The notes under the pieces: generated by a model
The model's database searches: none
The model's input: the letters and a program-made list of their open reading frames with translations, nothing else
What the model was told of the DNA's origin: nothing
Program-made: the position numbers and the translations under genes
Shown here: piece after piece, positions 1 through 5,151 of the stretch
How positions within the stretch are numbered: the stretch's first letter is position 1
Layout of the letters: each line of letters opens with the position of its first letter
Source: a bacterium
Lineage (GTDB): Bacteria; T1Sed10-126
Length of the DNA: 6,188 nt
Assembly: GCA_003557545.1 (NCBI GenBank)
Contig: PWOD01000019.1
Location: forward strand, 1-6,188
Reading direction: 5' to 3'

Positions 1-111
1 GATTCGACTTTTGTGATCGCTGCTGCCGGGATTCACAGTTTCCTGCTGTTTTTTTTGAAAACCGCCCACCTCTTCAAGCAGCTGTTTAAACCAGTTTGTT
101 GTGCTGTCCAT
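1..111 (-). CDS. N-terminal fragment of an unrecognised protein (cut by window edge)
   Basis: An open frame reads leftward from an ATG at 111-109 to the window edge with no stop, giving 37 residues that begin MDSTTNWFKQLLEEVGGF and continue as a hydrophilic Gln/Lys/Ser-rich stretch. No signal peptide, membrane segment or known motif is visible. The start is supported by an AGGAG at 124-128; its 12-base spacing to the ATG is a little long, but no nearer in-frame start exists. A very good sigma-70 promoter lies just upstream (166-194), which is the main reason to believe the gene is real. It is divergent from the tRNA-Thr and the acyl-transfer gene. The opening residues WFKQLLEEVGG suggest an amphipathic helix. 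I do not recognise the family, and the rest of the gene is needed to name it. Confidence 0.6.
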   Translation of the reverse strand, partial: MDSTTNWFKQLLEEVGGFQKKQQETVNPGSSDHKSRI

Positions 112-165
112 TGCGTTTATAAACTCCTTTTAAAAACCAGGTTTATCGACAGAGGTTAAGTCAAA

Positions 166-194
166 AGTATAGTTGCAATTGTCGGTGCAGTCAA
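166..194 (-). promoter_or_regulatory. Sigma-70 type promoter for the leftward gene
   Basis: Read on the minus strand, TTGACT (194-189) and TATACT (171-166) are separated by exactly 17 bases (172-188). Each box differs from the consensus at a single position. A transcript would start near 158, giving a leader of about 45-50 bases before the ATG at 111, with the AGGAG at 124-128 inside it. This is the best-matching promoter in the window. Confidence 0.75.
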
Positions 195-244
195 ACAGTG
201 TCGCCGGTGTTATTGAAATAGTGAATGAGAGTAAAATTTTCAGG

Positions 245-264
245 AGCCAGTTAATTAATTGGCT
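245..264. repeat. 20-bp near-palindrome in the divergent intergenic region
   Basis: The sequence AGCCAGTTAATTAATTGGCT is an inverted repeat. The arms AGCCA (245-249) and TGGCT (260-264) flank the perfect palindrome TTAATTAA (251-258), and only the 250/259 pair fails (G opposite T). It lies between the leftward promoter and the tRNA. No T-run follows it on either strand, so it does not look like a terminator. It has the size and symmetry of a dimeric regulator's operator, but no regulator is identified. The rest of 112-340 is AT-rich and I see no gene in it. Confidence 0.4.
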
Positions 265-282
265 TAAAAAGTCTTAAATAGC

Positions 283-310
283 TTGAAATTTTAGAGATAA
301 ATAGTAGATT
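283..310 (+). promoter_or_regulatory. Possible promoter of the tRNA-Thr gene
   Basis: TTGAAA (283-288) is followed after 16 bases by TAGATT (305-310), in an AT-rich stretch starting about 30 bases before the tRNA. The -35 box is good. The -10 box matches the consensus at four of six positions and the spacer is one base short. A promoter is expected here because nothing upstream on this strand could supply transcription. The exact boxes are uncertain. Confidence 0.35.
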
Positions 311-340
311 ATTAAATTGTTTAAGCAAAAATTAGATCAT

Positions 341-413
341 GCCGACGTAGCTCAATTGGCAGAGCGGGGCTCTTGTAAAGCTCAGGTTGCCGGTTCAAGT
401 CCGGCCGTCGGCT
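341..413 (+). tRNA. tRNA-Thr, anticodon TGT
   Basis: The cloverleaf can be folded completely by hand. The acceptor stem GCCGACG (341-347) pairs perfectly with CGTCGGC (406-412). The D stem is GCTC/GAGC (350-353, 362-365) with an AATTGGCA loop carrying the invariant GG. The anticodon stem GGGCT/AGCTC (367-371, 379-383) has one G-U pair. The anticodon loop CTTGTAA (372-378) places TGT at 374-376, which reads ACA and its wobble partners. The variable loop is AGGTT (384-388). The T arm is GCCGG/CCGGC (389-393, 401-405) with loop TTCAAGT. The discriminator is T413. CCA is not encoded, so it must be added after transcription. It stands alone, with no second tRNA following. Confidence 0.97.
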
Positions 414-469
414 CTTGGAATAAAGGACACGCTTTGTTGCAAGTAAGATTCTCATTAATAAGTACAAGG

Positions 470-594
470 CAACCTGAGGGGAGTTTGAGGGGCGCCGCCC
501 CTCAAGGTTTCAGGCACAGGAGGTGCCGTGGGGGAGCAGCGAAGCGTCGAGGGGGGAGAGGCTCCCCCCTTGAGGAGCAGGAGGCGACAGGTTG
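470..594. repeat. GC-rich multi-hairpin element between tRNA-Thr and the acyl-transfer gene
   Basis: About 70% of the bases in 477-590 are G or C by hand count, far above the flanks. The block is bracketed by the inverted repeat CAACCTG (470-476) and CAGGTTG (588-594). Inside are three hairpins: a perfect 9-bp stem TTGAGGGGC/GCCCCTCAA (485-493, 497-505) with a 3-base loop; a 5-bp stem GGCAC/GTGCC (513-517, 523-527); and a 12-bp stem with one G-T pair (547-558, 562-573) and an AGG loop. Short direct repeats recur: CAGGAGG at 517-523 and 578-584, GGAGCAG at 533-539 and 574-580. Neither strong hairpin is followed by a T-run, so these are not standard terminators. The best reading is a REP-like or MITE-like structured repeat; a structured leader RNA of the downstream gene is the alternative. 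No convincing protein is encoded here. Confidence 0.6.
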
Positions 595-620
595 ACTGGT
601 TGCGTAACCCCGACTTTTCC

Positions 621-633
621 GATAAAGTTTATC
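621..633. promoter_or_regulatory. Small palindrome upstream of the acyl-transfer gene, possible operator
   Basis: GATAAA (621-626) and TTTATC (628-633) form a perfect inverted repeat around a central G, 52 bases before the ATG at 685. TTGAAA at 637-642 follows directly, but only a poor -10 (TATTGA, 661-666) lies at a suitable distance, so no confident promoter can be placed in 595-684. The palindrome's size and position suit a repressor site in a fatty-acid-responsive gene, which is inference only. Confidence 0.25.
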
Positions 634-684
634 TGTTTGAAATTGCCAGCCGCAAACGATTATTGAAAAAGGGGAGGAAACTAA

Positions 685-3387
685 ATGACAGCTTTAGATA
701 AAAAACAGCAAATGCAGACTATCTCGGAACTTATAGATAGCCTGGTGGAATTTACCGGTCCAGTTTTGCTTCAGCCGGGCTCAACTGATACTGTTAGCTA
801 TGCAGGAGAGGAGCTACATTCTAAAATCAGCCAGCTTGCCCGGGGATTAATTGAAAAGGGCTTGAGTTCAGGTGATCGTGTTGTTGTATCTGGTCCTGCC
901 ACGCCTGCCTGGATAATCGTAGTTATGGCGGTGATTAGAGCCGGTGGCCAGGCTGTTCCTCTTGATGATCAAACACCGGCGGCAGAGGTTCAGCATATAT
1001 TTGAGGATTGTGAACCGGAGTTTGTTTTTCTTTCGGCTGAAAAACTGGAGATTTTACGGGAGGCAGAAATTCAGTTTCCGGACAGTCTTTATCTGCTGGA
1101 TAATCAGTCTGATGAGATTGCAAAGTGGGATTCTTTGCAATCTTCAAAACCGCTGGTCGAAGTCGACTCTTCTCCCCAAACAACTGTTATGCTTTTTTAT
1201 ACTTCCGGAACCACCGGGATTCCCAAGGGGGTTCCCTTAACCTCGAATAATCTGCTCTCATCAGTTCGGGCAATTGAAGCTGCCGGCCTTGCCCGCGCTG
1301 GAGATAGAATGTTGATTCCCCTGCCATTTCATCATGTTTATCCCTTTGTTATTGGGTTATTAACTCCGTTTTATTTGCAAATACCATTAATTTTACCTGA
1401 AGCTCAGACCGGGCCAGCCATTGCGCAGGCTCTCTATCAGGGTGACGCCTCTATCGTCGTTGGTGTCCCGCGACTTTATCGGGCTTTGTTTGAAGCTATT
1501 AATGATAAGCTTTCTAATTTACCAGTTGGCCTGAACTGGCTGATGCAGGGATTACTGAAGCTTAGTTATTTTTTGCGCCGTCGCTTGTCCCTGAGAGTTG
1601 GTAAACAGCTGTTATTTCTTTTTCATCGTAAATTTGCTCCAAACTTGCGTCTTCTTGCCTCGGGTGGCTCACCGCTTGATCAGAACCTGGCCTGGAGTCT
1701 TGAAGCTTTAGGGTGGAAAGTTGCAATCGGTTATGGATTGACTGAAACTTCACCTTTGCTTACCCTGATGCTGCCTCGTCATGCTCGGTTTGATACGGTT
1801 GGTCGTCCTCTGCCGGATGTAGAATTAAAAATTGTTGACAGTTCAGATCAACAGCCGGAATTAGAGGAGGGGGAGGTGCTGGCACGAGGTCCCAATGTTT
1901 TCTCTGAATATTATAATCTCCCTGATGAAACTGAGAAGGCTTTTGTCGACGGAGACTGGTTTAGAACCGGTGACATAGGAAAACTTGATTCTGAAAATTT
2001 TCTTGTACTTGAGGGACGAGCCTCCACCATGATAGTAACTGAGGCCGGAAAAAATATTCATCCTGATCAGCTTGAAGATTTTTATCAGCAGCATTCTTTT
2101 ATTGAAGAGATCGGTATTTTGCAGTTTGAGGGGAAGTTGGTTGGGCTGGTTGTACCGGATCTGGAAGAGATCCGTCAGCAGGGAGAAAACGATCCCCGCC
2201 TTGCGATTAACACTGTGTTGAAAGAGCTTGCTCGGGATTTGCCCAGTTATAAACGGTTAAATGACTTTCAGCTCTCACGTGATGAATTGCCCCGGACCAG
2301 ATTGGGAAAACTACGGCGCCATCTATTAGCTGAACGTTATGGTGAGATTAGTTCTGGAGAAACAGCTGAAAAATCCCGGGGTAAACCGGTAGAAATTTTT
2401 GAACTTTCTTCCGACGATCAAAAGTTATTGGATGATCCTGACAGTCGTGCCGTCTGGGACTGGTTGACTGAAAAATATTCCGATTATTCGCTGACTTTTT
2501 CCAGTAACTTTCAGTTTGATTTAAACGTTGATTCTTTGGAATGGGTGAATTTAACTCTGAAAATATCTCAATTGACTGGAATTGATCTATCTGAAGAAAA
2601 AATTCTTCAAATTGAAACGGTCAGACAGCTTTTTGAAACGCTTGATCAGGTCCGAACTGAGGATGCAAAGCGGGTAAACAAAAGGATCTTTGCGCAGCCA
2701 GAAGCGGTACTTGGCGAGGATAAGCTGCGCTGGTTACAGCCTCGCCCGCTACCACTCAAGATTTTACGCCGTATGCTCTACTGGTTAAATCGTGGTACAG
2801 TTGGACAGCTTTTCTGGGTTCGTTCTTCTGGGCTGGAAAATCTACCGGAGTCAGGTAATTTTGTGCTCGCTCCTAATCATTTGAGTTATCTTGATCCTTT
2901 TGTTCTGGCGGCTGTTCTTGATTATTCGACGCTGTCACAAACCTATTGGGCGGCCTGGCAGGGGGTTGCTTTTAATAATCCTCTGGTCCGCTTATTCAGT
3001 CGGACTGCTGGTGCTGTGCCGATCGATCCATTACAAAGTCTTGTTTCCAGTCTCGCCTATGGTTCTGCTGTTCTGCAGCGTGGTAATAATCTCGTCTGGT
3101 TTCCGGAAGGCCGGCGTTCACCTGACGGAAAAATCCAGAAGTTTCGGCTGGGGCTGGGCCTGTTGCTGTCAAATTTATCAGTTCCGGTTGTCCCGGTTTA
3201 TATCAACGGGACCTATGAGGCTCTGCCCCGCGGGAATTTTTTGCCCCGTCCCCGGCCAACTTATGTTCGTTTTGGCAGGCCCCTTAACCCCAACAGTCTG
3301 CTGGGTGATAAGTCTGACAAACAGGGCTATCAATTATTGATGGATAAACTTCAGGAGGCTGTCGAACAGCTGGCACGGGATAATTAA
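685..3387 (+). CDS. Three-domain acyl-activating enzyme / acyl carrier protein / PlsC-type acyltransferase
   Basis: This 900-residue protein has three domains in order. (1) An AMP-forming adenylating domain (about 10-550) has the phosphate-binding YTSGTTGIPKG at 172-182, GYGLTETSP at 349-357, WFRTGD at 425-430, and the C-terminal catalytic lysine in RLGKLRR (K542). (2) An acyl carrier domain (about 575-655) has DSL at 616-618, S617 being the expected phosphopantetheine site. (3) A glycerolipid acyltransferase domain (about 690-890) has the HX4D motif NHLSYLD (H732, D737), FPEGRRS (806-812) and VPVYING (836-842). Known family chemistry predicts that a free fatty acid is adenylated, loaded onto the built-in carrier and passed to a lysophospholipid or glycerol phosphate at the inner membrane face. 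E. coli Aas joins the two catalytic domains in the opposite order and has no carrier domain. The basic, hydrophobic stretch near 290-318 could touch membrane. GGGGAGG at 671-677, 7 bases from the ATG, fixes the start. The exact acyl acceptor cannot be read from sequence. Confidence 0.9.
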   Translation: MTALDKKQQMQTISELIDSLVEFTGPVLLQPGSTDTVSYAGEELHSKISQLARGLIEKGLSSGDRVVVSGPATPAWIIVVMAVIRAGGQAVPLDDQTPAAEVQHIFEDCEPEFVFLSAEKLEILREAEIQFPDSLYLLDNQSDEIAKWDSLQSSKPLVEVDSSPQTTVMLFYTSGTTGIPKGVPLTSNNLLSSVRAIEAAGLARAGDRMLIPLPFHHVYPFVIGLLTPFYLQIPLILPEAQTGPAIAQALYQGDASIVVGVPRLYRALFEAINDKLSNLPVGLNWLMQGLLKLSYFLRRRLSLRVGKQLLFLFHRKFAPNLRLLASGGSPLDQNLAWSLEALGWKVAIGYGLTETSPLLTLMLPRHARFDTVGRPLPDVELKIVDSSDQQPELEEGEVLARGPNVFSEYYNLPDETEKAFVDGDWFRTGDIGKLDSENFLVLEGRASTMIVTEAGKNIHPDQLEDFYQQHSFIEEIGILQFEGKLVGLVVPDLEEIRQQGENDPRLAINTVLKELARDLPSYKRLNDFQLSRDELPRTRLGKLRRHLLAERYGEISSGETAEKSRGKPVEIFELSSDDQKLLDDPDSRAVWDWLTEKYSDYSLTFSSNFQFDLNVDSLEWVNLTLKISQLTGIDLSEEKILQIETVRQLFETLDQVRTEDAKRVNKRIFAQPEAVLGEDKLRWLQPRPLPLKILRRMLYWLNRGTVGQLFWVRSSGLENLPESGNFVLAPNHLSYLDPFVLAAVLDYSTLSQTYWAAWQGVAFNNPLVRLFSRTAGAVPIDPLQSLVSSLAYGSAVLQRGNNLVWFPEGRRSPDGKIQKFRLGLGLLLSNLSVPVVPVYINGTYEALPRGNFLPRPRPTYVRFGRPLNPNSLLGDKSDKQGYQLLMDKLQEAVEQLARDN

Positions 3388-4163
3388 AGCGTAAAGGCCA
3401 TACCACGTTGTGGTTTGATGATTGTTCCCTGGAAATTTGTTCTTATTTCAGAACAGAGCTCTTTCCAGCCAACTGGAAATTCGGTAGTGTTTAAATGAAA
3501 TGGTACAACTACCTTCACCTTGAGATCTTGGGCAATTTTTCCCACCTCTTCAGCCGAACAGTGACTATCTTTAAAAAATCTTTTATAGGCGGCGGTTGAT
3601 TGACAGTATATCAGCATAACGTCACAGTTGATACCGGCAGTTCTAAGCAGCTGATTATCGGCGGTGTCGGCGGTATAAAAGATCCTCTGGTGGGGGCCTT
3701 TGATCAAATAACCGCAACCCGGCCGGCTATGTCTGGTTGGAACGGTGGTTATTTCTATCGCCCGGTCTAATTCGAAACTTTCGATTTGTTTGGTCGGTAT
3801 GGTCATAAACTTAAAGGTCAGGTATTTATCCGGTTTATTTAACAGTTGGAACTGTTGGAGGATATTTTTAAGCTGCACTACTGTCTCTTCAGGAGCCCGG
3901 CAGATCACTTCGCCCGGCCCGTCATAAAAACAATGGGAGAGAAATGGAACTCCATAGATATGGTCAGGGTGACTGTGTGATAAAAAAATCTCAGTAATAT
4001 TACGAAAATTTAAACCACAATCAGCCATCAGGCGTGGTATGTTACCACCGGCATCGATCAGCACTGAGGTTTTTTTACCACCTAGATGGAGGGCACTGGT
4101 TGATTCCCCGGGCGAGGGGATTGAAGCTGTAGATCCCAGAACTGTCAGCTGCCAGCTGTTCAT
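3384..4163 (-). CDS. Metallo-beta-lactamase-fold hydrolase, RNase Z-like
   Basis: This 259-residue cytoplasmic protein has no signal peptide. The metal-binding signature HSHPDH supplies H63, H65, D67 and H68. Further ligands are H145 (TRHSRPGCGY), D166 (YTADT) and H223 (VVPFHL), and SHCSAEE with H201 matches the conserved HST-type histidine of RNase Z relatives. A complete dinuclear zinc site is therefore expected, acting on a phosphodiester or similar ester. True tRNase Z carries a long flexible tRNA-binding arm between the ligands equivalent to H145 and D166; here only 20 residues lie between them, so tRNA 3'-processing is unlikely and the substrate is open. GGAGG at 4174-4178 is 10 bases from the ATG. 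The gene starts 21 bases after the RQC-like gene and is probably the last of the operon. Its stop codon interlocks with that of the convergent acyl-transfer gene. Confidence 0.85.
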   Translation of the reverse strand: MNSWQLTVLGSTASIPSPGESTSALHLGGKKTSVLIDAGGNIPRLMADCGLNFRNITEIFLSHSHPDHIYGVPFLSHCFYDGPGEVICRAPEETVVQLKNILQQFQLLNKPDKYLTFKFMTIPTKQIESFELDRAIEITTVPTRHSRPGCGYLIKGPHQRIFYTADTADNQLLRTAGINCDVMLIYCQSTAAYKRFFKDSHCSAEEVGKIAQDLKVKVVVPFHLNTTEFPVGWKELCSEIRTNFQGTIIKPQRGMAFTL

Positions 4164-4184
4164 ACTGTTTAAACCTCCAGATTT

Positions 4185-5138
4185 TTAGACGAATTCACTG
4201 GCCGGTTTGATCAGACCATTTCTACCCAGTTTCACTACCGGAGTTGAATTATTCTGCCCCCGTCTCACAATTTTTGGTTCCAACGGTCCAAAAACATAGT
4301 AGTTGTCTTCAATTAATTCAACTGAATCTTTAAAGCGCGGGTCGCAACTTAAAATTATCTGCTGCTTCTGGTTGTTTTCAAATAGCAAATAAAGCCGTTC
4401 GTTTTGCTCTTTAAAATCTATCAATCTGCCTTTTAAACTGTAGGGATCAGGCAGATCAGCATCTCTTTGTGGCGCCGGGAAATGGGTGAGTTTTCCCCTC
4501 AACTCTCCAGGATCAATCATCTCTTTTTCTGTATTTTTATCAGCCCTTAGTGTTACACCCTGTTTAGTTTCTACCTGAACTGCTTTTAAACATATGAGCT
4601 GTTCAGAGTTAGCTTCCAGTCCACCAATGATCTCTTTTGTACTGGAATCCTGGACTCGGTCTTTTAGTTCCAAAAATTTAGGTGTCTGAGTTATATACAG
4701 CCGTCCCGAAAATTCAATTAGCTCACCAGCAGTGGTTATCGGTGATTTTGGCGGAGTTTTCAGCTGACTGATATGATGCAACCACCAGACCGGCTGTTTC
4801 ACCTTGCGCCTGGTGACTATCTGATTATAGTATTGTTTGACCCCTTTGTCGGTAAGTTTTAATACCATATGAGGCTTTTTGGGGGTTAATTGGCTTCTTT
4901 CAACATAGCCTGAGTTGATAAGGTGCTGGAGTTTTTGGATTAATTGATTGTTTCCAGTGGCCGCGAAACTGGCAAAGAAAAAGTGGTTCAGGTAAATCGG
5001 TTTTAAAGGAGATTCACCCTCCCAGAATGACCCCATTTCTCCCAGTAGAAACTTTCTGAATTTATTCCGACCGGTCCAGAAGGGTAGTGAACCAAGTGCA
5101 AATATCAATCTTCTGTAATCAGTCCTGTCATCAGCCAA
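4185..5138 (-). CDS. Protein with N-terminal RQC-like winged-helix domain, function unknown
   Basis: With the TTG start the product is 317 residues. Residues 10-105 look like a winged-helix domain of the RecQ C-terminal (RQC) kind: SLPFWTGRNKFRKFLLG (17-33), a helical stretch ending LINSGYVE (73-80), and the wing strand VLKLTDKG (92-99). No helicase motor is present. After a short linker with WWLHH (118-122), residues 135-290 are rich in predicted beta strands (for example GRLYIT, KGRLIDF, RLYLLFENN) and could be one or two OB-like or other small beta domains, though no signature confirms this. The start is chosen because GGAGG (5146-5150) lies 7 bases before TTG 5138, just after the kinase stop. 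A longer ATG reading from 5213 would overlap the kinase by 62 bases and has no good ribosome site. DNA or RNA binding is inferred from the fold only. No specific family name can be given. Confidence 0.75.
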   Translation of the reverse strand: MADDRTDYRRLIFALGSLPFWTGRNKFRKFLLGEMGSFWEGESPLKPIYLNHFFFASFAATGNNQLIQKLQHLINSGYVERSQLTPKKPHMVLKLTDKGVKQYYNQIVTRRKVKQPVWWLHHISQLKTPPKSPITTAGELIEFSGRLYITQTPKFLELKDRVQDSSTKEIIGGLEANSEQLICLKAVQVETKQGVTLRADKNTEKEMIDPGELRGKLTHFPAPQRDADLPDPYSLKGRLIDFKEQNERLYLLFENNQKQQIILSCDPRFKDSVELIEDNYYVFGPLEPKIVRRGQNNSTPVVKLGRNGLIKPASEFV

Positions 5139-5145
5139 AATTCTT

Positions 5146-5150
5146 CCTCC
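5146..5150 (-). promoter_or_regulatory. Ribosome binding site that sets a TTG start
   Basis: On the minus strand the kinase stop TAA (5154-5152) is followed at once by GGGAGGAAG. The GGAGG core ends 7 bases before TTG at 5138-5136, which is ideal spacing. This favours the TTG start for the RQC-like gene and suggests translational coupling to the kinase. Confidence 0.75.
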
Positions 5151-5151
5151 C

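Noticed and set aside
341-413. tRNA-Thr as the attachment site of an integrated element
   Set aside because: No integrase gene and no repeated copy of the tRNA 3' end is visible in the window; the flanking genes look like housekeeping genes.
485-505. Strong 9-bp hairpin considered as a terminator for the tRNA
   Set aside because: It is followed by GGTTTCAGG rather than a T-run, and two more hairpins follow, so it fits the structured block better than a rho-independent terminator.
317-595. 92-codon open frame running through the tRNA and the GC-rich block
   Set aside because: Its first part is a translation of the tRNA-Thr gene (the VAQLAERGS-type peptide is a well-known artefact) and the rest translates hairpins. 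It has no ribosome binding site.
592-620. TTGACT at 592-597 as a -35 box for the acyl-transfer gene
   Set aside because: At 16-18 bases downstream there is only TTTTCC-like sequence and no acceptable -10 box.
3329-3341. Palindrome ATCAAT-T-ATTGAT near the end of the acyl-transfer gene, as a terminator for the minus-strand operon
   Set aside because: It is AT-rich and weak, has no T-run on the minus strand, and is fully explained by coding sequence.
3402-3414. ACCAC-GTT-GTGGT hairpin just after the acyl-transfer stop, as a terminator
   Set aside because: The stem is only 5 bp, the T-rich tail is broken (TTGATGATTGTT), and it lies in coding sequence of the MBL gene.
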